Source of the DNA: Kosakonia sp. H02
Lineage (GTDB): Bacteria; Pseudomonadota; Gammaproteobacteria; Enterobacterales; Enterobacteriaceae
DNA: 64,000 nucleotides
Direction of reading: 5' to 3'
NCBI GenBank assembly: GCA_030704225.1
Contig: CP131915.1
Coordinates: 1,922,001 to 1,986,000, forward strand
A model generated the notes under the pieces. That model ran no database searches and was not told where the DNA came from. It saw nothing but the letters and a program-made list of their open reading frames with translations. Shown here piece after piece: positions 16,536 to 25,783 of this stretch. A program made the position numbers and the translations under genes. Positions within the stretch are counted from its first letter, which is position 1, and each line of letters begins with the position of its first letter.

Positions 16536-17306
16536 TCACTCTAAGGTGAAGGGATCCGCGTCCTGCCATGCCGGGAACTGGGCGCGGTACTCTTGCAACG
16601 CGCTTAACGACATTTCGGCGTCGATGCGCGTGGCGAGATGCGCTTCGGCGGTGGCGATAATCTCGCCCTGCGGGCTAATCACCCGGCTGTCGCCGCGGTA
16701 ATGATGCCCGTTGCCATCGGTGCCGACGCGGTTACAGCCCACCACCCAGGCCTGGTTTTCAATGGCGCGCGCCAGCAGCAGCGACTGCCAGTGCAGCGAT
16801 CGCGGCGCAGGCCAGTTGGCCACGTAGAGCAGCAGATCGTAATCATTGCGGTTGCGCGACCACACCGGGAAACGCAGGTCGTAGCACACCAGCGGCAGAA
16901 TGCGCCAGCCGCGCCACTCAAACACCACCCGCTCATCACCGGCGGTATAGTGATGATGCTCATCGGCCATGCGAAACAGATGGCGTTTATCGTAAAAATG
17001 AACTTTGCCCTGCGGCTCCACCAGCAAAAAGCGATTCACCGGCCCGCGTTCCGTTTGCAGCGCGGCGCTGCCAGCCACCAGCGCGTTGGTCTGGCGGGCT
17101 TTATCGCGCATCCATTCAACCACCTCTTCCTGCGCCATCGACTGTTGCGCTGCTTCCATCGCAAAGCCGGTCGTGAACATCTCCGGCAACACAATCACAT
17201 CGCGCCCGGTTATCTCTTCGAGCTGAATATCAAAATGGCGCAAGTTCGCTGGCCCATCCATCCAGACCAACGGTTGTTGTAACAGCGTTATTTTTAAACC
17301 AGGCAC
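16536..17306 (-). CDS. yafV: Omega-amidase, nitrilase superfamily (YafV)
   Basis: Hydrolyses the omega-amide of alpha-ketoglutaramate and 2-oxosuccinamate, a repair and salvage step after glutamine or methionine transamination. The nitrilase triad is visible: Glu42 in VLPEMFT, Lys in FYDKRHLF (about 107) and Cys in LVCYDLRFP (about 141). I set the start at GTG-17306, which gives 256 residues, the E. coli length, with GGGGGAG about 8 bases upstream; the ATG at 17348 would add 14 unrelated residues. In E. coli the lysozyme inhibitor gene ivy lies between yafV and fadE; here it is absent. Confidence 0.95.
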   Translation of the reverse strand: MPGLKITLLQQPLVWMDGPANLRHFDIQLEEITGRDVIVLPEMFTTGFAMEAAQQSMAQEEVVEWMRDKARQTNALVAGSAALQTERGPVNRFLLVEPQGKVHFYDKRHLFRMADEHHHYTAGDERVVFEWRGWRILPLVCYDLRFPVWSRNRNDYDLLLYVANWPAPRSLHWQSLLLARAIENQAWVVGCNRVGTDGNGHHYRGDSRVISPQGEIIATAEAHLATRIDAEMSLSALQEYRAQFPAWQDADPFTLE

Positions 17307-17356
17307 AATGGCGACTCCCCCTAAGACGACATCTGGACACTGTAGCATGCAGAAAG

Positions 17357-17384
17357 CGAAAAAAACCCGCAGGGTTGCGGGTTT
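17357..17384 (-). terminator. Rho-independent terminator of fadE
   Basis: Read on the minus strand: stem AAACCCGCA / TGCGGGTTT with a 4-base loop, followed by a run of T. It lies 36 bases beyond the fadE stop. Confidence 0.85.
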
Positions 17385-17419
17385 CGATAAGTGAATAACG
17401 TTTTCAATAGGTTAGCGCG

Positions 17420-19867
17420 TCACGCGGCTTCCGGCTTGCGTACTTTCTCTGGCGTTTTTACCACCGGCTGAGTCGCCAGTGCCTCCGGCTCAAAGTCATC
17501 CACATTGATGCTGCGCAGACGGCTGGCTTCCGCTTTGATAAGCAGCGCCGCTTCGTCCTGATTAATCAGCCCGCCCGCCAGCGCCTGGTGCGCCAGGTCA
17601 TCCAGGCGGGTAAACGGCAGGTTTTTACCCAGCGATTTGCAGATGCGCTGGTGAATCGGATCGGCGGCAATCACATCCACTAATGCTTCTTCCAGCAGAC
17701 CCACCGGGTTATGCGCGCTGGCGGTCAGATACTGGCCCCGGCCAATGCGCGAGCGGGTGGCGCTCGGTGTTTGCAGGATCTTCGCCACTTTGTGATCCAG
17801 CTTATCGGACGGCGCACGGTAGTGACGGCCGGTCGGGAAGATAACAAAACTCAGCGCGCCCGCGACAAAGCGGTTAGGGAAGTTATCCAGCAGATCGCTC
17901 ATTGCTTGTTCCGCCTGGTAGAGCGCATCCTGCACGCCCCAGTGCACCAGCGGCAGATCCGCTTCCTGGCGGCCTTCGTCGTCATAGCGTTTCAATACCG
18001 CAGAGGCCAGGAACAGCTGGCTTAACACATCTCCCAGACGGGCGGAAATGCGTTCGCGACGTTTCAGGCTGCCACCCAGCACCGCCATTGACACATCGGC
18101 GAGCAGCGCAAGGTTAGCGCTCAGGCGGTTCAGATGCTGGTAATAACGTTTGGTGGCATCACCGGTTGGCGTCGCGCTGGTCAAGCCGCGCGTCAGGCCG
18201 AGCCACAAACTGCGCATTTCATTGCTGCCGACGTGGCCGATATGTTTGAACAGCAGCTTGTCGAAGGCGTCGAGGTCATTATTTTGCGCGGCGGCCATCT
18301 CTTCTAACACATACGGATGGCAGCGGATCGCCCCCTGGCCGAAGATCATCATGGTGCGGGTCAGAATATTCGCCCCTTCCACGGTGATGGCAATCGGCGC
18401 GCCCTGGTAAGGACGGGCAAGGAAGTTACCTTCGCCGAGCATAATGCCTTTCCCGCCAGCAATATCCATTGCATCAATAATTGATTGCTGACCACGATGG
18501 GTACAGTGATATTTCACAATCGCGGAGAGTACCGCCGGTTTTTCGCCGAGCATAATGCCGTAGGTGATAAGCGCCGCGGCGGCATCCATCACATAGGCGT
18601 TACCGGCAATGCGTGCCAGCGGCTCTTCGATACCTTCCATTTTGCCAATCGATACTTTGAACTGACGGCGAATATGGGCGTAAGCACCAATGCCCAGCGC
18701 GACAGATTTCAGGCCGCCTGTCGAGTTGGACGGCAGAGTAATGCCGCGACCGACCGACAGACATTCCACCAGCATACGCCAGCCCTGACCGGCCATTTTC
18801 GGGCCACCGATGATGTAATCAATCGGCACAAAAATATCTTGCCCACGGGTCGGGCCGTTCTGGAACGGCACGTTGAGCGGGAAGTGACGGCGGCCAATCT
18901 CTACGCCTGGCGTGGAGGTGGGGATCAGTGCACAGGTAATGCCCAGCTCCTCAGCGCCGCCCAGTAGTTTATCCGGGTCGGAGAGTTTAAAGGCCAGGCC
19001 CAGCACGGTGGCAATCGGCGCGAGCGTAATGTAGCGCTTGTTCCAGGTCAGCCGCATGCCGAGCACCTGCTCGCCCTGCCAGTCGCCCATACACACCACG
19101 CCGGTATCCGGGATCGCACCGGCGTCAGAACCCGCTTCCGGGCTGGTCAGTGCGAAGCAGGGGATTTCCACACCACGCGCCAGGCGTGGCAGGTAGTGAT
19201 CTTTCTGCTCCTGGGTGCCGTAGTGTTGCAGCAGTTCGCCCGGGCCTAAGGAGTTAGGCACGCCGACGGTGATGGCGAGGATACCGGAAACGCCGGAGAG
19301 TTTTTGCAGCACGCGGGACTGCGCATACGCGGAGAATTCCAGCCCGCCGTACTCTTTTTTGATGATCATCGCGAAGAAACGGTGCTCTTTTAAGAAGGCC
19401 CACAGTTCCGGCGGCAGATCCGCCATTTCGTGGGTTATCTGGAAGTCATTCGCCATGCGGCACGCTTCTTCCACCGGGCCGTCAATAAAGGCCTGCTCTT
19501 CGGCGGTCAGGCGCGGCTGCGGGTAGTTGTGCAGTTTTTTCCAGTCTGGATTGCCGCGAAACAGATCGCCTTCCCACCAGGTGGTACCTGCGTCAATCGC
19601 CTCTTTCTCGGTGCGCGACATTGGCGGCATCACTTTACGAAAACCGCGAAACACCGGGGCGGAAATTAAGGCTTTACGCATCGGCGGGAGGTTGAAAGGA
19701 ACCAGGATAATCGCCAGCGGCAGCAGCACCCAGATTGACCAGATGCCGGACACGCCAAGTGCGGCGGTCCACGCCAGTAAAATCACACTGCTAAGCAGTA
19801 AATTGACCCGGTGATAGAACAGCACACCGAGCAGAACGAGCGTTGCGACAATACTCAAAATCATCAT
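17420..19867 (-). CDS. fadE: Acyl-CoA dehydrogenase
   Basis: FadE catalyses the first, FAD-dependent desaturation of acyl-CoA in fatty acid beta-oxidation. Two N-terminal hydrophobic helices (MMILSIVATLVLLGVLF and LLSSVILLAWTAALGVSG) anchor it at the inner membrane. The acyl-CoA dehydrogenase domain (ITVGVPNSLGPGELLQHYG; FALTSPEAGSDAGAIPDTG) is followed by a long C-terminal extension typical of FadE. Length is 815 residues against 814 in E. coli. I chose ATG-19867; an upstream in-frame start at 19945 would run across the FadR box. Regulation by FadR is likely from the site at 19889. Confidence 0.97.
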   Translation of the reverse strand: MMILSIVATLVLLGVLFYHRVNLLLSSVILLAWTAALGVSGIWSIWVLLPLAIILVPFNLPPMRKALISAPVFRGFRKVMPPMSRTEKEAIDAGTTWWEGDLFRGNPDWKKLHNYPQPRLTAEEQAFIDGPVEEACRMANDFQITHEMADLPPELWAFLKEHRFFAMIIKKEYGGLEFSAYAQSRVLQKLSGVSGILAITVGVPNSLGPGELLQHYGTQEQKDHYLPRLARGVEIPCFALTSPEAGSDAGAIPDTGVVCMGDWQGEQVLGMRLTWNKRYITLAPIATVLGLAFKLSDPDKLLGGAEELGITCALIPTSTPGVEIGRRHFPLNVPFQNGPTRGQDIFVPIDYIIGGPKMAGQGWRMLVECLSVGRGITLPSNSTGGLKSVALGIGAYAHIRRQFKVSIGKMEGIEEPLARIAGNAYVMDAAAALITYGIMLGEKPAVLSAIVKYHCTHRGQQSIIDAMDIAGGKGIMLGEGNFLARPYQGAPIAITVEGANILTRTMMIFGQGAIRCHPYVLEEMAAAQNNDLDAFDKLLFKHIGHVGSNEMRSLWLGLTRGLTSATPTGDATKRYYQHLNRLSANLALLADVSMAVLGGSLKRRERISARLGDVLSQLFLASAVLKRYDDEGRQEADLPLVHWGVQDALYQAEQAMSDLLDNFPNRFVAGALSFVIFPTGRHYRAPSDKLDHKVAKILQTPSATRSRIGRGQYLTASAHNPVGLLEEALVDVIAADPIHQRICKSLGKNLPFTRLDDLAHQALAGGLINQDEAALLIKAEASRLRSINVDDFEPEALATQPVVKTPEKVRKPEAA

Positions 19868-19888
19868 ACCGTAAAGCTCCCTTCTTGT

Positions 19889-19905
19889 AGGAGGTCTGAC
19901 CACTT
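19889..19905. promoter_or_regulatory. Candidate FadR operator upstream of fadE
   Basis: AGGAGGTCTGACCACTT matches the core of the FadR consensus (GGTC-N-GAC in the centre, CCA and TT on the right arm). It starts 22 bp upstream of the fadE start codon. In E. coli, FadR represses fadE until acyl-CoA binds. Confidence 0.65.
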
Positions 19906-20104
19906 GTGATGTTATGGTTGTAGTAGATGGGATTTTTTTTAGCAATGTGTTTACAAAATAATTACAACCTGGTTCACATTGTTGAGGCTATTTGGCGCAC
20001 GGAAAATGAAAACGGCAGGAGGGGTTACGGCTTTAGCTTCTCGCCTGGAATGCTATCCGGTACACTGCGCAATGTTATTTACATTCATGCTGAAGGATAT
20101 CCTC

Positions 20105-20686
20105 ATGTACCAGGATCTTATTCGTAACGAACTGAATGAAGCGGCGGAAACGCTGGCGAATTTCTTGAAAGATGAAGCCAATATTCACGCTATTCAGCGC
20201 GCGGCGGTGTTGCTGGCCGACAGTTTTAAAGCCGGCGGCAAAGTGTTGTCCTGTGGTAACGGTGGCTCGCATTGCGATGCGATGCATTTTGCTGAAGAGT
20301 TAACCGGGCGCTATCGTGAAAACCGCCCTGGCTACCCGGCAATTGCGATTTCCGACGTGAGCCATATCTCCTGCGTCAGCAATGACTTCGGCTATGACTT
20401 TATTTTCTCCCGCTATGTTGAAGCCGTGGGCCGCGAAGGCGACGTGCTGCTGGGGATCTCCACTTCCGGTAACTCCGCCAATGTGATCAAAGCGATTGCG
20501 GCGGCGCGTGAGAAAGGGATGAAAGTTATCACCCTGACCGGTAAAGACGGCGGCAAAATGGCCGGTACGGCGGATATTGAAATTCGCGTGCCGCATTTTG
20601 GTTATGCGGATCGTATTCAGGAGATCCATATTAAAGTGATCCACATTTTAATACAGCTTATTGAAAAAGAGATGGTGAAGTCGTAA
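20105..20686 (+). CDS. gmhA: Sedoheptulose-7-phosphate isomerase (phosphoheptose isomerase)
   Basis: GmhA (LpcA) converts sedoheptulose 7-phosphate to D-glycero-D-manno-heptose 7-phosphate, the first step toward the heptoses of the LPS inner core. The SIS-domain phosphate loops SCGNGGSHCDAMHFAEEL and GISTSGNSANVIKA are clear, and the metal-binding C-terminal helix EIHIKVIHILIQLIE is present. 193 residues from ATG-20105, with AAGGA seven bases upstream; the frame from 19979 lacks a ribosome site and lies in the promoter region shared with fadE. Confidence 0.97.
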   Translation: MYQDLIRNELNEAAETLANFLKDEANIHAIQRAAVLLADSFKAGGKVLSCGNGGSHCDAMHFAEELTGRYRENRPGYPAIAISDVSHISCVSNDFGYDFIFSRYVEAVGREGDVLLGISTSGNSANVIKAIAAAREKGMKVITLTGKDGGKMAGTADIEIRVPHFGYADRIQEIHIKVIHILIQLIEKEMVKS

Positions 20687-20731
20687 GACGGCTTTCGGGG
20701 GCGTCTATGCCCCCACGTTGTGGAGGTATAT

Positions 20732-21499
20732 ATGTGCGAACTGCTCGGTATGAGCGCTAACGTACCAACCGATATCTGCTTCAGTTTTACCGGGCTCGTC
20801 CAGCGTGGCGGGGGAACCGGGCCGCATAAAGATGGCTGGGGCATTACCTTCTATGAAGGCAAAGGCTGTCGCACGTTTAAAGATCCGCAACCCAGCTTCA
20901 ACTCGCCTGTCGCCAGACTGGTGCAGGAATACCCCATAAAATCCCGTTCGGTGATTGCCCATATTCGCCAGGCGAATCGCGGCGAAGTGGCGCTGGAAAA
21001 TACGCACCCCTTTACCCGCGAGTTGTGGGGCCGCAACTGGACGTATGCCCACAACGGTCAGCTAACGGGCTACAAGTCACTGGAAACCGGCAACTTCCGC
21101 CCGGTGGGTGAAACCGACAGCGAGAAAGCCTTCTGCTGGTTGCTGCATAAGCTGACCCAGCGCTACCCGCGAACGCCGGGGAATATGGCGGCGGTGTTTA
21201 AGTATATTGCGGCGTTAGCGGCTCAACTGCGCGAGAAGGGCGTTTTCAATATGCTGCTGTCGGACGGGCGCTATGTGATGGCGTTCTGTTCCACCAATCT
21301 GTTCTGGATAACGCGACGCGCGCCGTTTGGCGTGGCAACGCTTCTGGATCAGGATGTGGAAATCGATTTTCAGCGGGAAACCACACCGAACGATGTGGTT
21401 ACCGTGATTGCGACGCAGCCGCTAACCGGCAACGAAACCTGGCACAAAATTATGCCAGGCGAGTGGGCGTTATTTTGCCTGGGGGAGCGTGTAGTTTGA
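20732..21499 (+). CDS. yafJ: Class II glutamine amidotransferase (YafJ)
   Basis: A 255-residue Ntn-type amidotransferase domain protein. Cys2 of MCELLGMSANVP would be the exposed nucleophile after Met removal; GPHKDGWGI, HIRQANRGEV and YAHNGQL are class II glutaminase motifs. I use ATG-20732 behind TGGAGGTATAT because only this start exposes Cys2; the ORF start at 20720 would bury it. The acceptor substrate is not known. Its last 30 bases overlap the end of yafK on the other strand. Confidence 0.93.
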   Translation: MCELLGMSANVPTDICFSFTGLVQRGGGTGPHKDGWGITFYEGKGCRTFKDPQPSFNSPVARLVQEYPIKSRSVIAHIRQANRGEVALENTHPFTRELWGRNWTYAHNGQLTGYKSLETGNFRPVGETDSEKAFCWLLHKLTQRYPRTPGNMAAVFKYIAALAAQLREKGVFNMLLSDGRYVMAFCSTNLFWITRRAPFGVATLLDQDVEIDFQRETTPNDVVTVIATQPLTGNETWHKIMPGEWALFCLGERVV

Positions 21500-22207
21500 C
21501 GCCAGCTGTGGCTGAACAGAGGTGTTCAGCGGTTTGCTGACCACATAGCGACCATCCACAACCGAGACAACCGGCGGCTGGTGGGTGTTGGCAAAGTAGT
21601 CATAGCCGGGCTTCAACTGCTGCCAGAAATCCGCGTAGGTCGAATATTTGTGACGCTGCATATTGGCGTCGGTCATGCGGAACGGATAAATGCTTACCTG
21701 CACGTTCGGCTGCCCGAAGACCAGCGCACCGGTGACAAACTGGAAGATCTCGTCGATGTTGGAATCTGTCATGGCGTAGCAGCCAACGGAAACACAGGCA
21801 CCGTGGATCATCAGGTATTTGCCTTCATAGCCGTGAGCGCGGTCATAGGTGTTCGGAAAACCAATATTAATGGCTTTATAGAACCGGCTGTCCGGCTTGA
21901 GCTGGCTGCGCTGTACGGAATAGAACCCTTCCGGGCTTTTAAAATCACCCTGACGACGTTTAGGACCGAGGCCGCCCGAGTAATTACAAATTTTATAGCT
22001 GTCGAGCAACTGGTACTGCTCGCCCATCTTGACGTAAAGATCAAGGGTGCGCTCTTCTTTGAAGATTTGGATATAAACCGGCGACCCCATCAACTGCTGC
22101 TTAAACTCTTTGCTGACCGGCGTGATTGAACTGTTGCTGCCGACCAGGCCAGCAAAAGAGACGCACGGAATCAAAAGCATCGCAATAAATAATGCGATTT
22201 TGCGCAT
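21470..22207 (-). CDS. yafK: YkuD-domain murein-lipoprotein hydrolase (DpaA/YafK)
   Basis: Periplasmic YkuD-family protein. In E. coli the homologue (DpaA, formerly YafK/LdtF) releases Braun lipoprotein from peptidoglycan instead of making L,D-crosslinks. A signal peptide (MRKIALFIAMLLIPCVSFAG) opens the protein, and the catalytic signature HGACVSVGCYAMTD is near residue 150. 245 residues from ATG-22207; the frame to 22330 lacks a ribosome site. Its coding end overlaps yafJ tail-to-tail by 30 bp, so neither can have a classical terminator in the gap. Confidence 0.93.
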   Translation of the reverse strand: MRKIALFIAMLLIPCVSFAGLVGSNSSITPVSKEFKQQLMGSPVYIQIFKEERTLDLYVKMGEQYQLLDSYKICNYSGGLGPKRRQGDFKSPEGFYSVQRSQLKPDSRFYKAINIGFPNTYDRAHGYEGKYLMIHGACVSVGCYAMTDSNIDEIFQFVTGALVFGQPNVQVSIYPFRMTDANMQRHKYSTYADFWQQLKPGYDYFANTHQPPVVSVVDGRYVVSKPLNTSVQPQLASNYTLPQAK

Positions 22208-22374
22208 ACTACTTGTTCCCTTGATAAAGCGGATACCACATTGCCAGGACGGCAAAAGATGCCCAAAATTCAGACAAATCTGTTTCGGAGCGCTCACATT
22301 AGCATTACGGCATTTTTTCGCAAGCCCCAAAACCCGACAACTTTAACGCTAATTTCTCTTTTTACATATCTGTG

Positions 22375-22390
22375 CTGTATACTTATCCAG
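22375..22390 (+). promoter_or_regulatory. LexA box of dinB
   Basis: CTGTATACTTATCCAG fits the SOS consensus CTG-N10-CAG and lies 20 bp upstream of the dinB start codon, overlapping the expected promoter. It predicts SOS induction of dinB. Confidence 0.9.
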
Positions 22391-22410
22391 TGTTCTGTGA
22401 GGGTGTACGC

Positions 22411-23466
22411 ATGCGCAAAATCATACATGTGGATATGGACTGCTTTTTCGCGGCGGTAGAGATGCGCGATAATCCAGCCCTGCGTGACATTCCCATTGCT
22501 ATTGGCGGCAGTCGCGTGCAGCGCGGCGTGATCAGCACGGCTAATTATCCGGCGCGTAAATATGGCGTACGCAGCGCGATGCCGACCGCGACGGCGCTGA
22601 AACTCTGTCCGCACCTCACATTATTACCGGGCCGTTTTGACGCTTATAAAGAAGCCTCCGGTCAGATCCGCGACATCTTTTCCCGCTACACCTCACTTAT
22701 TGAACCCCTTTCGCTGGACGAAGCCTATCTGGATGTCACCGACAGCCCGCACTGCCACGGCTCGGCAACATTAATGGCGCAGGAGATCCGCCAGACCATT
22801 TTCAACGAGACGCAACTCACTGCATCGGCGGGAATCGCGCCGGTCAAGTTCCTCGCCAAAATCGCCTCGGATCTCAATAAGCCTGACGGGCAATATGTAA
22901 TTACGCCCGCCGATGTCCCCGCGTTTCTGCGCACGCTGCCGTTAAGCAAAATCCCCGGCGTCGGAAAAGTCTCGGCGGCAAAACTGGAAACGCTTGGCCT
23001 TCGCACCTGTGAAGATGTGCAAAAAAGCGATCTGGCGATGCTGCTCAAACGCTTTGGTAAATTCGGCCGGGTGCTGTGGGAGCGCAGCCAGGGCATTGAT
23101 GAGCGGGAAATCAGCAGTGAGCGGTTGCGTAAATCTGTCGGCGTGGAGCGCACACTGGCGGAAGACATTCATCACTGGGAAGAGTGCGAAGCCATTATCG
23201 AGCATTTATATCCGGAGCTTGAGCGGCGGCTGGCGAAGGTCAAACCGGATTTGCGTATCGCCCGGCAGGGGGTAAAACTGAAGTTCAACGACTTTCAGCT
23301 TACGACGCAAGAACATGTCTGGCCGCAGTTAAATAAAGAAGATTTAGTGGCAACGGCGCGTAAAACCTGGAATGAGCGGCGCGGTGAACGCGGCGTGCGG
23401 CTGGTTGGCTTGCATGTCACTTTGCTCGATCCACAACTCGAACGGCAACTGGTGCTGGGGCTATAG
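22411..23466 (+). CDS. dinB: DNA polymerase IV (Y-family)
   Basis: Error-prone translesion polymerase induced in the SOS response. 351 residues, exactly the E. coli length. Metal-binding aspartates are in VDMDCFF (Asp8) and SLDEAYLD (Asp103-Glu104); the helix-hairpin-helix PGVGKVSAAKLE lies at about residues 182-195, and the C-terminus RQLVLGL is the conserved beta-clamp-binding tail. GAGGG precedes ATG-22411. In E. coli a toxin-antitoxin cluster follows dinB; here pepD follows at once. Confidence 0.97.
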   Translation: MRKIIHVDMDCFFAAVEMRDNPALRDIPIAIGGSRVQRGVISTANYPARKYGVRSAMPTATALKLCPHLTLLPGRFDAYKEASGQIRDIFSRYTSLIEPLSLDEAYLDVTDSPHCHGSATLMAQEIRQTIFNETQLTASAGIAPVKFLAKIASDLNKPDGQYVITPADVPAFLRTLPLSKIPGVGKVSAAKLETLGLRTCEDVQKSDLAMLLKRFGKFGRVLWERSQGIDEREISSERLRKSVGVERTLAEDIHHWEECEAIIEHLYPELERRLAKVKPDLRIARQGVKLKFNDFQLTTQEHVWPQLNKEDLVATARKTWNERRGERGVRLVGLHVTLLDPQLERQLVLGL

Positions 23467-23470
23467 CAGG

Positions 23471-23497
23471 AAAATGTCCGCGCCAGGCGGCGCGGAC
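23471..23497 (-). terminator. Terminator-like hairpin between dinB and pepD
   Basis: GTCCGCGCC / GGCGCGGAC is a perfect 9-bp stem with a 4-base loop, followed on the minus strand by ATTTTCC. It lies directly after the pepD stop and 10 bases after the dinB stop, so it may serve both converging genes. Confidence 0.7.
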
Positions 23498-23504
23498 GGC
23501 AGGC

Positions 23505-24962
23505 TTATTTCGCCGGGATTGCTTTCAGCAACTCGGTCAGCAGGGTCCAGTACTGGCCCACGCTTTCGATATGCACTTGTTCATCCGGTGAGTGCGGGCC
23601 GGTAATGGTCGGCCCAATAGAGACCATATCCATGTTCGGATACGGTTTTTTGAACAGACCACACTCCAGACCGGCGTGGATCACCTGAATGTTCGGCGTT
23701 TTGTTGAACAGACGCTGGTAAGTTTCACGCACCAGCGCCATCACCGGTGAATGCGCGTCCGGCTGCCAGCCAGGGTAGCCGCCTTTTGGCGCGGTCTTCG
23801 CCCCCGCCAGCGCACCCAGGGATTCCAGCACGCTCACCACGTAATCTTTACCGCTATCCACCAGCGAACGGATCAGGCAGATAATTTCCGCGCTGTCGTC
23901 TTGCAGCGTCACAACACCCACGTTCAGGGAGGTCTCTACGACGCCTTTGGCAACATCAGAGTTACGAATCACGCCGTTTGGCGTGGCGTTCAGCAGGCGG
24001 ACAAACGCATCGCGTGAGGCGGTGGTCAGCGCGGCTTTATCGCTGCTTGCACTGTCAACCAGCACAACCAGGTTTTTCTCTTTCGCTTCCAGTTCGTTTT
24101 TCAGGATGGCCTGATAAGTTTCAGCCAGCGTTTTCAACTGTGCGGCTTTGTCGGCCGGAACAGCGACAACGGCAATCGCTTCACGCGGGATGGCGTTACG
24201 CAGCGTACCGCCGGTGAAATCCAGCAGACGCAAGTCCAGTTCCGCCGCGTGGCCTGCGAGGAAGCGTGCCAGCAGTTTGTTGGCGTTGCCGAGGCCTAAA
24301 TGAATGTCGGCCCCGGAGTGGCCGCCTTTCAGACCTTTCAGCGTCAGTTTGAAGGTTTCAAAACCGGCGGGAACCGCTTCGCGGGTTAATGGCAGGGTGG
24401 TGATAAAATCGATCCCGCCCGCACAACCCATGTAGATTTCGCCCTCTTCTTCAGAGTCGGTGTTAATCAGAATGTCAGCTTGCAGCCAGTTCGCCTGCAA
24501 ACCGAACGCACCGTCCATACCGGCTTCTTCGGTCATGGTCAGCAGCACTTCCAGCGGGCCGTGTTCGACGGACGAATCCGCCAGTACCGCCAGCGCAGAG
24601 GCCATACCAATGCCATTATCCGCGCCGAGCGTGGTGCCGCGCGCTTTGATCCACTCGCCGTCGATATAGGGGCGAATCGGATCTTTGGTGAAATCGTGTT
24701 CTGTGTCGTTATTTTTCTGCGGCACCATATCAAGGTGCGCTTGCAGAACGACCGGCTTGCGGTTTTCCATCCCGGCGGTGGCCGGTTTGCGGATCAGAAT
24801 GTTGCCAACCTGGTCGCGCTCCGCGTGCAGGCCTTGCTCTTTCGCCCAGCCCATAATGTATTCGGCGAGTTGTTCTTCATGGTAGGACGGGTGTGGAATG
24901 GAGCAGATTTTGGCAAAAATATCCCACAGCGGCTGCGGAGATAGTTGAGACAGTTCAGACAC
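23505..24962 (-). CDS. pepD: Aminoacyl-histidine dipeptidase (peptidase D, M20C)
   Basis: A cytoplasmic metallo-dipeptidase that splits Xaa-His dipeptides such as carnosine and other unblocked dipeptides. 485 residues, as in E. coli. Two-metal M20 motifs are present: QAHLDMVPQ (about residue 78), LGADNGIGMA with the bridging Asp, and MTEEAGMDG with the general-base Glu. GGAGACTC precedes the start. It is divergent from gpt across 257 bp. Confidence 0.97.
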   Translation of the reverse strand: MSELSQLSPQPLWDIFAKICSIPHPSYHEEQLAEYIMGWAKEQGLHAERDQVGNILIRKPATAGMENRKPVVLQAHLDMVPQKNNDTEHDFTKDPIRPYIDGEWIKARGTTLGADNGIGMASALAVLADSSVEHGPLEVLLTMTEEAGMDGAFGLQANWLQADILINTDSEEEGEIYMGCAGGIDFITTLPLTREAVPAGFETFKLTLKGLKGGHSGADIHLGLGNANKLLARFLAGHAAELDLRLLDFTGGTLRNAIPREAIAVVAVPADKAAQLKTLAETYQAILKNELEAKEKNLVVLVDSASSDKAALTTASRDAFVRLLNATPNGVIRNSDVAKGVVETSLNVGVVTLQDDSAEIICLIRSLVDSGKDYVVSVLESLGALAGAKTAPKGGYPGWQPDAHSPVMALVRETYQRLFNKTPNIQVIHAGLECGLFKKPYPNMDMVSIGPTITGPHSPDEQVHIESVGQYWTLLTELLKAIPAK

Positions 24963-25148
24963 GATGAGTCTCCTTACGAAGAGCCTGCGAAACTTACCTT
25001 GCAGGTCACAGGGTTTAACAAACGAATCGCAAGACTACCTTGCGAGATGGCGTTGAGAATACCACTTTCTTACGGCTTCGCGAGCACGGGGATCGGGAAA
25101 AAGCGTCTGCACTGCCGGGTAACACTGGTTTTTAGCGCTTCAGATCTC

Positions 25149-25154
25149 TATAAT
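25149..25154 (+). promoter_or_regulatory. -10 hexamer of the gpt promoter
   Basis: A perfect TATAAT, with a weak -35 candidate (TGGTTT, 25126-25131) at 17-bp spacing. The flanking sequence resembles the E. coli gpt promoter region. No other feature is seen in the 257-bp pepD-gpt gap. Confidence 0.6.
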
Positions 25155-25219
25155 CTCGCGCAACCTATTTCCCCCTCGAATAATTTTTAAGCCGTAAAAC
25201 ACAGGCTGGGACACTTCAC

Positions 25220-25678
25220 ATGAGCGAAAAATACGTCGTCACCTGGGACATGTTGCAGATTCACGCCCGCAAACTTGCTGCCCGACTGATGCCTTCTGAA
25301 CAGTGGAAAGGCATTATCGCCGTAAGTCGTGGCGGCCTCGTACCAGGCGCATTACTGGCGCGTGAATTGGGTATTCGTCATGTCGATACCGTTTGTATCT
25401 CCAGCTACGACCACGACAACCAGCGTGAGCTGACCGTGCTGAAACGCGCTGAAGGCGACGGTGAAGGCTTTATCGTGATTGACGATCTGGTGGACACCGG
25501 CGGCACCGCCGTAGCCATTCGCGAAATGTACCCGAAAGCACATTTTGTCACTATCTTTGCTAAACCGGCTGGCCGCCCGCTAGTGGATGATTATGTGATT
25601 GATATCCCTCAGGATACCTGGATTGAACAGCCGTGGGATATGGGCGTGGTTTTCGTTCCGCCCATTAGCGGCCGTTAA
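25220..25678 (+). CDS. gpt: Xanthine-guanine phosphoribosyltransferase
   Basis: Salvages guanine and xanthine with PRPP to GMP and XMP at the inner face of the membrane. 152 residues, the E. coli length. The PRPP-binding motif FIVIDDLVDTGGTAVAIRE lies at about residues 84-102, and the N-terminal AVSRGGLVPGALLARELG loop is typical of bacterial XGPRTs. A terminator follows 21 bases beyond the stop. Confidence 0.97.
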   Translation: MSEKYVVTWDMLQIHARKLAARLMPSEQWKGIIAVSRGGLVPGALLARELGIRHVDTVCISSYDHDNQRELTVLKRAEGDGEGFIVIDDLVDTGGTAVAIREMYPKAHFVTIFAKPAGRPLVDDYVIDIPQDTWIEQPWDMGVVFVPPISGR

Positions 25679-25698
25679 TCTGGCGCATTTTCTGCACA

Positions 25699-25727
25699 CG
25701 CCCGGCTCTGCCGGGCGTTGTTCTTTT
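25699..25727 (+). terminator. Rho-independent terminator of gpt
   Basis: Perfect 8-bp stem CGCCCGGC / GCCGGGCG with a short loop, then TTGTTCTTTT. Confidence 0.9.
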
Positions 25728-25783
25728 AGGCGCATGACAGGTTACAATGCCCCCCGGTGAAATTTACAAGGAGGCTGCGCGTC

